32,016 nucleotides of DNA from Euryarchaeota archaeon ADurb.BinA087 (GTDB lineage: Archaea > Halobacteriota > Methanomicrobia > Methanomicrobiales > Methanospirillaceae): contig MVZQ01000012.1 of the NCBI GenBank assembly GCA_002068435.1, positions 1 to 32,016 of the forward strand, written 5' to 3'. Shown in pieces: positions 17,417-24,567 of this stretch. The stretch's first letter is position 1; each line of letters begins with the position of its first letter. The notes under the pieces are model-generated. The model did no database searches. It was given only the letters and a program-made list of their open reading frames with translations, and had not been told where the DNA came from. The position numbers were made by a program, and so were the translations under genes.

Positions 17417-18961
17417 ATGTCTCAACGATTGCATATACTGATTACCGTCGCCATTATCACCGGATTTATCTTCCTTCCCGGCTGCACCTCCCCGCCGAAT
17501 CCTCCCTCAACAATCACTCCAACCCCTCCCATCACGCCCGGAAATGCATCCGACCTGACCAACCAGAACGCTCCTGATGCTGCGACCTTCTCTACGTATC
17601 CCTCGCAGACGAAACTGCATACTCCCGATGTTCCGGTTGGCCTTAAGTTTGTGGCCGGCGGGTTTTCCGCCCCCATGCAGGTTGCAGATCCGCACGATGG
17701 AAGCGGCAGGCTGTTCCTCGTTGATCAGAACGGGTATGTGAAGATCTTCTTCATGAACGGGACTGTTCTTGAGCAGCCATTCCTTGATGTCAGGGATCGG
17801 ATGGTGAGGATTGAACCCACGTATGATGAGCGGGGGCTCCTCTCGGTAGCATTTCACCCGGATTATGCCTTGAATGGCAGGGTGTTTGCCTATTACAGTG
17901 CCCCGCTTCGATCGGGAGCGGACCCAGCCTGGAGTTGCACCAACCACCTCTCGGAGTTCCGGATCTCAGCTCTTGATCCGAACCAGGTGGATATGACGAG
18001 TGAAACGGTCCTGCTGCAGGTGGATAAACCGTACCAGAACCATAACGGGGGAACACTCCTTTTCGGCCCCGATGACGGGTATCTCTACCTTCCTCTTGGT
18101 GATGGAGGCCGGGCGGATGATACCGGTATGGGTCATACTCCTTTGATCGGGAACGGCCAGGACCTCTCGACTTTGCATGGCAAGGTGATCCGGATCGATG
18201 TCGATAGCACGAGCCCCGGGAAGCTCTACGCGATTCCCCCCGATAATCCTTTCCTCGTGAATGCAAGCATTCTCCCGGAGATCTATGCCTATGGATTCAG
18301 GAATCCCGCGTATGCTACCTTTGATTCCGGTAAAAGCCACAAGATGTTCATCGCCTCGGCCGGGCAGCAGCTCTTTGAGTCGGTTGATATCGTGTACAGA
18401 GGCGGTAACTATGGCTGGAATATCAGGGAGGGAACCCATTGTTTCAACCCACAGAACAACCTCCAGCCCCTCCCTGGTTCCTGCCCGACAACAGGGTATC
18501 GGGGGGAGCCCCTGATCGGCCCGGTGGTCGAGCTGGGACACGACGTTGGCAATACCATTGTCGGGGGCGTGGTGTACCGCGGCAGTATGATGCCTGCACT
18601 CCAGGGTTCGTATCTCTTCGGGACCTGGGCTGACGGGAACCGGATGTCCGGGGGCGGGACCCTCCTCATTGCAGCTCCTCCCTCCGATCTTGATATTGGA
18701 ACCCTTCCTGACGATGCTGCAGCGCTGACTCCTGCACACAATGCCATGTGGATCACGCGAATCTTATCAGTCGAAAACAATCCGAACGGGCGGATCAATG
18801 CCTTTATCAGGGGCCTCTCTGAGAATCCCAACCATGAGGTCCTCGTCCTGATCAACCAGAATGCCGGACCAGGCCTCTCCCCTCCGAATTCCGGCCAGAT
18901 CTGGCAGATGGTGCCTGCCAGCACCCCAGGGCTGGTGGATACCTCCACCACCCCGCCGTAA
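17417..18961 (+). CDS. Lipoprotein of the PQQ-type glucose/sorbosone dehydrogenase family
   Basis: 514 residues. The signal ends in a lipobox at C23 (FLPGC), followed by a Pro/Thr-rich linker to about residue 65. The rest is a six-bladed beta-propeller of the GSDH family. Visible family marks are FVDPHDGSGRLFLVDQNG-like sequence at about 88-105, DERGLLSVAFHPDY (~137), NHNGGTLLFGPDGYLYL-like sequence with NHNGG at about 210, LHGKVIRIDVD (~256), and GGNYGWNIREGTHCF (~331-345). Soluble PQQ sugar dehydrogenases oxidise aldoses at the outside and pass electrons to acceptors. Whether this archaeal protein binds PQQ or has another role is not decided by sequence alone; no PQQ biosynthesis gene is in the window. 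It is transcribed alone, with a TATA-like site about 40 bp upstream. Confidence 0.82.
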   Translation: MSQRLHILITVAIITGFIFLPGCTSPPNPPSTITPTPPITPGNASDLTNQNAPDAATFSTYPSQTKLHTPDVPVGLKFVAGGFSAPMQVADPHDGSGRLFLVDQNGYVKIFFMNGTVLEQPFLDVRDRMVRIEPTYDERGLLSVAFHPDYALNGRVFAYYSAPLRSGADPAWSCTNHLSEFRISALDPNQVDMTSETVLLQVDKPYQNHNGGTLLFGPDDGYLYLPLGDGGRADDTGMGHTPLIGNGQDLSTLHGKVIRIDVDSTSPGKLYAIPPDNPFLVNASILPEIYAYGFRNPAYATFDSGKSHKMFIASAGQQLFESVDIVYRGGNYGWNIREGTHCFNPQNNLQPLPGSCPTTGYRGEPLIGPVVELGHDVGNTIVGGVVYRGSMMPALQGSYLFGTWADGNRMSGGGTLLIAAPPSDLDIGTLPDDAAALTPAHNAMWITRILSVENNPNGRINAFIRGLSENPNHEVLVLINQNAGPGLSPPNSGQIWQMVPASTPGLVDTSTTPP

Positions 18962-18971
18962 ATCCGACCCC

Positions 18972-18992
18972 GATACCAAATCCCCTGGTATC
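18972..18992 (+). terminator. Inverted repeat just after the dehydrogenase gene
   Basis: GATACCA (18972-18978) and TGGTATC (18986-18992) form perfect 7-bp arms with a 7-base loop, 11 bp after the stop codon. No T-run follows directly, so it is a 3' hairpin or RNA-stability element rather than a proven terminator. Confidence 0.4.
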
Positions 18993-19635
18993 TGGATCGG
19001 CAACGGTACTTCCTTTACCAGGGATATCACCCATCCCAGTTGAACAAGAATAACTATTGAACAGGATTTTTAGCCATGTCCAGCCCATGCAATGCACCAT
19101 CAAAAGACCCCTTTCAAATGATTCATCGATTATTGAAAGGCCCCGGTCATACCTCATATTTAGAAACGAGGATTCGACCATGATCGGGATTGCACTATCC
19201 TGGAGCATGCTCGTAACCCGGACATACGGGATGCCTCCCGCCATCGATACAATTGGGAATGGGGGAGGCGGTTCCCCAGGAAGGAGGCATGTTTGAACTC
19301 GCCCTCTGGTGTCAGACTCCTTCCGTTGATAGGTGATAGTGTACGGAGAACCGTCACCACGCTGTTATCGTCTGGACATAAGAGGGTATGCCTTCGTTTC
19401 AATAAATGAAAGAAAGCACCGGGCGGTAACAGTCCTGAAATGTTGTACGAGAATGTTTCCTCGTCAAACTCGAATCCCGAAAGACACGGACATGGATATC
19501 ATAGGCAGCGGGAGGAGCTATTGCTGCAGGCAGAATGGGGTCATGTATCCGATATCGGTATTGAAGAGAGATCATTATCGTTACGTTGGAGTAAGAAAAG
19601 GAGGAGTGAGGAGATTCTCGGTCACCCCTTCATCA
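18993..19635. other. Long intergenic region with no supported gene
   Basis: About 640 bp between the dehydrogenase and Hsp20 genes, whose 3' ends face each other. Short frames occur on both strands but none has a ribosome site and protein-like composition. The only clear structure is the inverted repeat CTTTCAA (19111-19117) / TTGAAAG (19133-19139). It shares the half-site sequence of the recurrent palindrome but has a 15-bp spacer. A GC-rich block with G runs at about 19225-19285 could fold. A small RNA is possible but not shown. Confidence 0.4.
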
Positions 19636-20106
19636 TCATTCAATGAGGATCTCTTTTCCCCTTGGTTCTTTTGTCTTCTTCAGCCGCAGCTCGAGCACCC
19701 CGTTCTTGAAACTCGTCGCTACCCCTTCCTGGGTAACATCTGCAGGGAGGAATACGGTGCGCGATCTGCTCCGGAACGAACGCTCGTGCAGATAATATTC
19801 CTCTTTCTTCTCCTCTCTCTCTTCCCTGTGATCGATCGAGATGACAAGGATCTTCGGATCGACGAGTTCTACGTGGATATCTTCCTTATCGACTCCAGGG
19901 AGATCCGCGACAACCGTGACTTCGTCACCATGATCCCTGACATCAACGGTAATCTCCTGCCACCGGGTCAGGGAAGGCCATCGGACCTGTTCCGGTTCCC
20001 AGAAGCCGATGCCAAATCCCCGGATCATGTCATTGAAATGCCGCTGCAGGTCGATCATCAGTGCATCGTAATCACGGATTGTTGCTGGCAGGTCACTTCG
20101 TACCAT
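19636..20106 (-). CDS. Hsp20/alpha-crystallin small heat-shock protein
   Basis: 156 residues. After an N-terminal arm (about 1-45, with RHFNDMIRGFG) comes the alpha-crystallin domain: EITVDVRDHGDEVTVVADLPGV (50-71), KEDIHVELVDPKILVIS, the charged loop EEREEKKEEYYLHERSF, VFLPADVTQEGVATSFKNGVLELRLKK and a C-terminal KEILIE carrying the I-x-I anchor. This is a complete, normal-length sHsp, an ATP-independent holdase. ATG 20106 is preceded by a GAGGAGGAGATG ribosome site. About 115-150 bp upstream lie the direct repeats AACTCCCTA (20224 and 20238) and TCCCTATCGGGA, possible regulatory sites. Confidence 0.93.
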   Translation of the reverse strand: MVRSDLPATIRDYDALMIDLQRHFNDMIRGFGIGFWEPEQVRWPSLTRWQEITVDVRDHGDEVTVVADLPGVDKEDIHVELVDPKILVISIDHREEREEKKEEYYLHERSFRSRSRTVFLPADVTQEGVATSFKNGVLELRLKKTKEPRGKEILIE

Positions 20107-20223
20107 ATGTCATCTCCTCCTCCTCAGCATACACCCTTCACCGGGGTGATCGATACTGCTGTCCCAGGACAGTTCATCGACGATCCGTTTCTGGATATCT
20201 TTATCTGATAGCGTCATATTAGC

Positions 20224-20254
20224 AACTCCCTACCCGGAACTCCCTATCGGGAAA
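20224..20254. promoter_or_regulatory. Repeats upstream of Hsp20
   Basis: AACTCCCTA occurs at 20224-20232 and 20238-20246 (14-bp period); the second overlaps the palindrome TCCCTATCGGGA (20241-20252). The 14-base string TCCCTATCGGGAAA is also found at 2613-2626 in the multicopper oxidase leader. A candidate heat- or stress-responsive site; no factor can be named. Confidence 0.3.
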
Positions 20255-20307
20255 TCCAGGGCATCGTGAGCCATTACGGACTGGTGTCATAATAGTTATT
20301 ATGGGAC

Positions 20308-20355
20308 GTTTCAGTCTCTGAATCATTTCCTGACACATGAAGTCAGGTATAAATA
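20308..20355 (+). promoter_or_regulatory. Promoter with palindrome F and TATA box
   Basis: GTTTCAGTCTCTGAATC (20308-20324) is a weaker variant of the recurrent palindrome. A good TATA box GTATAAATA lies at 20347-20355, so the spacing is 22 bp, about one helical turn more than at copies A-E. The gene starts at 20396 after a strong ribosome site. Confidence 0.45.
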
Positions 20356-20395
20356 CTCACCCTGCTCACTGAAGGACCAATACAGGAGGGAGAAT

Positions 20396-20623
20396 ATGCC
20401 ATACCGCTGGAAGAAGAAGGTTGACGTCGATGAGACCATTGTCGTCATCAAGAATGTGCTTGAAAATCAGTCTGACCTGCCAAACTGGCTGGTGAACACC
20501 ATTTATGGAGCTATCCGGGATTCCGATCCTGCTATGACGAAATATTTCTACACCGAAGTGAAGCGATACGTGCCTGCGACGATGAAGTATTTCGAAGAGG
20601 GTTCGGTGCGGACTCCGATCTGA
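20396..20623 (+). CDS. Small protein of unknown function, 75 residues
   Basis: 75 residues starting MPYRWKKKVDVDET, with a basic N-terminus, a helical middle (TIVVIKNVLENQSDLPNWLVNTIYGAI) and an aromatic-rich second half (KYFYTEVKRYVPATMKYFEEG). No TM segment, signal or Cys. AGGAGGGAGA just before ATG 20396 and a strong TATA box 40 bp upstream make it a well-supported gene. A T-run (TCTCTTTTTG, about 20630) follows the stop and may end the transcript. I do not recognise the family; the compact single-domain look suggests a soluble helical protein. Confidence 0.75.
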   Translation: MPYRWKKKVDVDETIVVIKNVLENQSDLPNWLVNTIYGAIRDSDPAMTKYFYTEVKRYVPATMKYFEEGSVRTPI

Positions 20624-20826
20624 AGAATCCTCTCTTTTTGTCTTATTGATTCCGTTCCGAAACGGAGTTTTCACAGCTCTTTTATCAGGAACACATGCCA
20701 TCTGTTCAACCCGGCATATTCTGAACGAATCGTTGCAAAAGTGCTTCCCCCCCTGACCTGAACACTTCCAGGGTATGTTCGTCACAAGGACCTAGCCACG
20801 ATTTTGAATATTATCCACTGGAACGT

Positions 20827-20845
20827 CGTATATAAATCGTTATAA
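20827..20845 (+). promoter_or_regulatory. TATA region of the cupredoxin gene
   Basis: GTATATAAATCGTTATAAAA holds two overlapping TATA-like elements 50-70 bp before ATG 20898. No copy of the recurrent GTTTCA palindrome is found upstream of it. Confidence 0.5.
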
Positions 20846-20897
20846 AAAATGAATCATACCATTATTTTTATCATCGGAGAAGGTCATAGCCGGAATC

Positions 20898-21698
20898 ATG
20901 CCAAGACTCAATCCAATCCTTTTCATGCTCATCGGAGTAGTGCTCTTCCTGGTGATCGCAGGCTGCACTTCCCCCCCGGTCATGCCGGCAGTTCCGAAAG
21001 TAACGATCATGGAACCTGCAAATGGTGCCACCCTCTCTTCCGGAGCGGTAGTGGTGACAATCCAGGTGCAGAACTTCTCCATTGTTGACAAGGAGGGGCA
21101 GGCCAGCGTTCCGGGAGAAGGGCATGTCCATTACTACCTCGATGTCAGCCCGATTCCGATTGATCCAACGAAGCCCGCTCTTCCCGCAGACATCGATGCC
21201 ATCTGGGCACATGTTGCAGCACCGTCCTACACCTTTACCAATGTGACACCCGGAATGCACACCCTGTCCGTGCAACTGGTAAATAATGATCATACTCCTG
21301 TTATTCCCCTTGCCACCAGTATGGTATCAGTTGTTATACCGGCTCCGACGATTACTATACCGACCCCGACGACAATTACACCCACCCCGACTACCATGCC
21401 TCCAGGGCAGACCATCCCCCTCTCACTCGTTGCGAAGAACAATGCTTTTAACATAAGCACCATCACCGTTCCCGCCGGGGCCGCGGTGGTTATGACGTTT
21501 GACAACCAGGACAGATTCCCCCATAACGTTGCGCTCTACACGGACTCTACAGCAAGGACGACGATCTACAAAGGAGAGATAATCACCGGTCCAAAGGTGA
21601 TAACCTACACCTTCAACGCACCCTCCCAGCCCGGGACGTACTTCTTCAGGTGCGATGTGCATCCGTCAACAATGACCGGTTCATTTGTCGTCACCTGA
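20898..21698 (+). CDS. Copper lipoprotein: DUF4399-like domain + cupredoxin
   Basis: 266 residues. Signal with lipobox at C23 (VIAGC). Residues about 33-146 are the same domain as in the lipoprotein at 14526-15074 (VPGEGHVHYYLD, VNNDHTPVIP). A Thr/Pro linker (about 148-172) leads to a plastocyanin-like cupredoxin, residues 174-266, with a complete type-1 copper site: H209 (FPHN), C252, H255 and M259 (RCDVHPSTM). Such proteins carry electrons outside the cell or buffer copper. The multicopper oxidase at 1-2562 is a possible partner, but they are 18 kb apart. The ribosome site is GGAGAAGG; ATG 20898 is consistent with the signal peptide. Confidence 0.9.
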   Translation: MPRLNPILFMLIGVVLFLVIAGCTSPPVMPAVPKVTIMEPANGATLSSGAVVVTIQVQNFSIVDKEGQASVPGEGHVHYYLDVSPIPIDPTKPALPADIDAIWAHVAAPSYTFTNVTPGMHTLSVQLVNNDHTPVIPLATSMVSVVIPAPTITIPTPTTITPTPTTMPPGQTIPLSLVAKNNAFNISTITVPAGAAVVMTFDNQDRFPHNVALYTDSTARTTIYKGEIITGPKVITYTFNAPSQPGTYFFRCDVHPSTMTGSFVVT

Positions 21699-22005
21699 TA
21701 CCCTCTTTTTCAGGAAAACCTGCCTGAAGGTTCAGGAGAAGGGATGCCTCTGATACACCCGTTCTTGATTCCCGCGATCAATAACAAGAGGGTGAATGAA
21801 GACCTACTACGCCCGGACTACCGGGTCCTTGTCACCAAAACCTCCTGATAAGGACGGTGAGAAGAATCAGGCAAGGTGCTTTTGATCATTCTCTCATGCC
21901 TTATGGCTCTGGTGATCGGGCCGGATTGTCTCATAAACAGAGAGACCCGATAAACCGAAAAAAAAGAGGTGTGAATGTTGGAGGGAAGGAGGAAAAATCT
22001 GGGAA
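21699..22005. other. Convergent intergenic region with hairpins
   Basis: 307 bp between two genes whose 3' ends face each other. A T-run (CTCTTTTTC, about 21704-21711) soon after the cupredoxin stop may end its transcript. CCCGG ACTA CCGGG (21812-21825) is a strong hairpin, and GTCCTT/AAGGAC arms flank it downstream (about 21824-21857). No coding frame with support. Confidence 0.35.
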
Positions 22006-22323
22006 TCAGGGTATTTTGGACCCCCAGATCGTGTGTTCATACCGCTGTGCTTTCTCTGCACCTCTCGTGCAGAAACTTTTATACTTCAGCCCTATGGCTT
22101 TGGTCACCGGGCAGGTGGGGCACATGCACCCTTTCTCAGCCGAGATGCACATGAAACTCTTTCCGGTTGCGCAGAAGAGTAATTCTTCATTCTTCTTGGC
22201 ACAGGAGTTGTGGGTCGGACAGGTTGGACAGATACAGACCTTCTTGTTCTCGGCGATCCATTGTGCCTGCTGGTCTGCCGTCATACCCTTCATCTTCTTC
22301 ATCAGATCTTCAAAGGCATCCAT
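22006..22323 (-). CDS. DUF2769 Cys-rich protein
   Basis: 105 residues with a short helical start (FEDLMKKMKGM) and then 10 Cys in two similar blocks: CICPTCPTHNSC...C and C...CMCPTCP...C. This is the DUF2769 pattern. The spacing (C-x-C-P-x-C-P) suggests metal binding, zinc or Fe-S, though this is not proven for the family. It is encoded back to back with a larger protein that carries the same module at its N-terminus. GGTG precedes the ATG, and a minus-strand TATA (TTATAAATTT, about 22383-22392) lies about 60 bp upstream. Likely cytosolic, no signal. Confidence 0.82.
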   Translation of the reverse strand: MDAFEDLMKKMKGMTADQQAQWIAENKKVCICPTCPTHNSCAKKNEELLFCATGKSFMCISAEKGCMCPTCPVTKAIGLKYKSFCTRGAEKAQRYEHTIWGSKIP

Positions 22324-22381
22324 GGGAACACCACAGCGATGTAGGAGGAACAGATGACATTAAAGATATCCCTGAATTCCA

Positions 22382-22470
22382 AAATTTATAACAAGGCGTC
22401 AGAGGACCGAGATCTCCTCTTCTCCGTGATGATCCCAATTTCCCGTAAGTTTTATGATTCATCATAGGTG
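22382..22470. promoter_or_regulatory. Divergent promoters of the two DUF2769 genes
   Basis: Minus-strand TATA TTATAAATTT (about 22383-22392) serves the small DUF2769 gene. Plus-strand TATA-like TTTTATGATT (about 22448-22457) and the ribosome site GGTGAT (about 22467) serve the fusion gene at 22485. The 161-bp spacer suggests joint control. Confidence 0.45.
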
Positions 22471-22484
22471 ATTACGGTCGTACG

Positions 22485-23963
22485 ATGAAGGTCCCTGATA
22501 CCAAGGAGACCCGGGATCAGTGTCTCTGTCCCGGATGTCCCTCTTACCCCCATTGGTGTAAAGGTGAGGTGTTGTATTGTTCTGCCGGTTGTACCTCATG
22601 CGACATCAATGCAAAAGGATGTATCTGTCCTGATTGTGCAATCTATGCACAATATTCCCTTGAATGGATTTATTTCTGCGACAAGGAATCCGACGAGGAA
22701 TCGGGCGTGGTGATGCGGAAAAAACGCTCCCATGAGGATAACGGGGTGTATCAGGAGATACACGACATCAAGACAATTGCATCAACCGGAAAGAGTATGG
22801 TACGTTCGATGGGATCGCAGAAACAGCTCCCCTTCTCATTGGATGATCTTCACCTTGTCCCGGCACAGATCGCTCAAATCCCCAGAAACCGGGAAGATCC
22901 GGTGAATACCCAGATCGTGATCGGCCCGGCATCTGCGAGGCCCCTCGTATCCTCTTCCCCTGTTCTGATATCCGGAATGAGCTATGGGGCCGTTTCAAAG
23001 AATGTGAAGCTGATCATCTCCCAGGTGGCTGCTCAGGAGAAGATCGCGTTCAATTCCGGAGAAGGGGGCGTTCTTCCCGAGGAGCTCGTGGCAAAAGATC
23101 ACCTGATTGTACAGTATTCGACGGGACGGTTCGGGATCAGCGAGACCCTGCTGGAACAAGCTGCAGGGGTGGAGATACGGTTCTCACAGGGAGCCTACCC
23201 GGGAAAGGGAAGTTTCCTCCCCGCCGCCAAGATGACACAGGATATTGCGAGGATACGGGGGTTGAAAAAGGGGGAGGATGCCTATTCCCCTGCCCATCAT
23301 CCGGATATCCGGAATCCCGCCGAACTTGCAGAGAAGATTGACTGGCTCCGTTCCGTGACAAGAGGTGCCCCGATCGGGGCGAAAATAGGCTGTGGGGCAA
23401 TCGAGCAGGATATTGCGGTCCTCGTATCCGCGGGGGTCGACTTCATTGCTCTCGATGGATTCGGTGGCGGGACAGGAGGGACCAATGACTTTGTACGCGA
23501 GAATGTCGGGATTCCCCTCGTGGTAGCAGTGCCCCGTGCTGCACGGTATCTGAGGGAACTGGGCGTCAGGGACAAGGTCTCGTTGCTCTGCGGGGGATCG
23601 CTTCGGACCTCCGGAGATTTCACAAAGTGCCTTGCCCTGGGGGCAGACGCAGTGTATATTGGCACGGCCGCTCTGATTGCCATCAACTGCGAACAATACC
23701 GGCTGTGCCATACCGGTCTCTGCCCTACCGGAGTGACCACCCAGAGACCTGATCTGGTAAGGCGATGCGATGTTCCAAAGGGCGTCGTTCGGCTGGGAAA
23801 TTTCATAAGGGCCATGACCGGGGAGATCGCTGACCTGACCCGGATTGCCGGCAAAGACACCATCCATGATCTCACCTGCCGCGATCTGGTCTCTTTCAAC
23901 AGGGACCTGGCCCTCATAACCGGGTGCCCGTGGGTGGGCGAACGATCCGGGGGAGATTCATGA
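22485..23963 (+). CDS. DUF2769 module fused to glutamate synthase-like FMN/Fe-S domain
   Basis: 492 residues. Residues 13-65 hold 11 Cys in the DUF2769 pattern (CLCPGCPSYPHWC, later CICPDC). A variable link follows. Residues about 140-480 match the FMN-binding (alpha2) domain of archaeal-type glutamate synthase: ISGMSYGAVS (163-171), SGEGG (191-195), GAKIGCGAIEQD, FIALDGFGGGTGG (320-332), LLCGGSLRTSGD, and the Fe-S cluster cysteines C402, C408 and C413 (C-x5-C-x4-CPTG). The amidotransferase and GXGXG domains of bacterial GltB are absent. It may transfer electrons or make glutamate with a separate glutaminase; a different substrate is possible. Start supported by GGTGAT. Confidence 0.85.
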   Translation: MKVPDTKETRDQCLCPGCPSYPHWCKGEVLYCSAGCTSCDINAKGCICPDCAIYAQYSLEWIYFCDKESDEESGVVMRKKRSHEDNGVYQEIHDIKTIASTGKSMVRSMGSQKQLPFSLDDLHLVPAQIAQIPRNREDPVNTQIVIGPASARPLVSSSPVLISGMSYGAVSKNVKLIISQVAAQEKIAFNSGEGGVLPEELVAKDHLIVQYSTGRFGISETLLEQAAGVEIRFSQGAYPGKGSFLPAAKMTQDIARIRGLKKGEDAYSPAHHPDIRNPAELAEKIDWLRSVTRGAPIGAKIGCGAIEQDIAVLVSAGVDFIALDGFGGGTGGTNDFVRENVGIPLVVAVPRAARYLRELGVRDKVSLLCGGSLRTSGDFTKCLALGADAVYIGTAALIAINCEQYRLCHTGLCPTGVTTQRPDLVRRCDVPKGVVRLGNFIRAMTGEIADLTRIAGKDTIHDLTCRDLVSFNRDLALITGCPWVGERSGGDS

Positions 23964-24004
23964 ATTCTGCAGATGAACCGGACATCTTTTTTTCCGCAAA
24001 CTAT

Positions 24005-24040
24005 GTTTCAAAAAATGAAAGTGAGACAATTGGTTATCAT
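24005..24040 (+). promoter_or_regulatory. Promoter of the copB gene pair with palindrome D
   Basis: GTTTCAAAAAATGAAAG (24005-24021) is followed after 10 bp by a weak TATA-like GGTTATCAT (24032-24040). The predicted start of transcription is close to ATG 24063, giving a leaderless message. The geometry equals copies A-C. Confidence 0.45.
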
Positions 24041-24062
24041 TCCGGATCTTCCATCAGGATCC

Positions 24063-24533
24063 ATGAACTCCTTGTCAGCCCCGGCACCTCCCGTTGCCAG
24101 GATCGATCCCTGTTCTGATCCCCCTGACCGAGCTGATCGTTCCCCCCGTGTGGTAATCCCCGACAGAACAGAACCGGGTATTCCGGATTTCTTTGATGCT
24201 GCCACCCGTACCGTGATGGAGCGTTTTCACGAACAGTGCCGAATCGAAGGGGTGCCTCTTTATCCTGAAGAGTTGATCGAATGGGGATTGTTCGAGTCGT
24301 TTCTTTCTGCCCATGTGGCACCTGATTCACGACGGGAGATCCCATGCATGTTCCTCTGGGCTGAATGGGTCAGGTTTTCCTTCCCCCGGATGCGAACCTT
24401 CCCCTCCCTCATCCGTGAGAAAGAATTCCGAACATTGCTCAGGGAAATCTTCGGAACGGAGATCGCAATGGATGACCAGCGTGGGCTGACGTTTCCCGGG
24501 ATACGATACATCTCGAACGGTCGTTCTGCCTGA
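24063..24533 (+). CDS. Unknown protein upstream of copB
   Basis: 156 residues. The first 40 are Pro/Ser-rich and disordered; from about residue 50 the chain is well structured (PDFFDAATRTVMERFHEQC, GVPLYPEELIEWGLFESFL, IPCMFLWAEWVRFSFPRMR, REKEFRTLLREIFG). No TM helix or known metal motif. The open frame extends upstream to 23973, but the palindrome and TATA-like site lie in that stretch, so ATG 24063 is preferred. Only 34 bp separate it from the copper ATPase, suggesting one transcript. A helical, possibly nucleic-acid-binding fold is conceivable; no family was recognised. Confidence 0.6.
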   Translation: MNSLSAPAPPVARIDPCSDPPDRADRSPRVVIPDRTEPGIPDFFDAATRTVMERFHEQCRIEGVPLYPEELIEWGLFESFLSAHVAPDSRREIPCMFLWAEWVRFSFPRMRTFPSLIREKEFRTLLREIFGTEIAMDDQRGLTFPGIRYISNGRSA

Positions 24534-24567
24534 TCCGGGGATCCCACCCCCTCAAAGGTGAGGCACT

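Noticed and set aside
19333-20208. 291-codon plus-strand open frame
   Set aside because: Its second half is antisense to the Hsp20 gene and its first half has no protein-like pattern or ribosome site.
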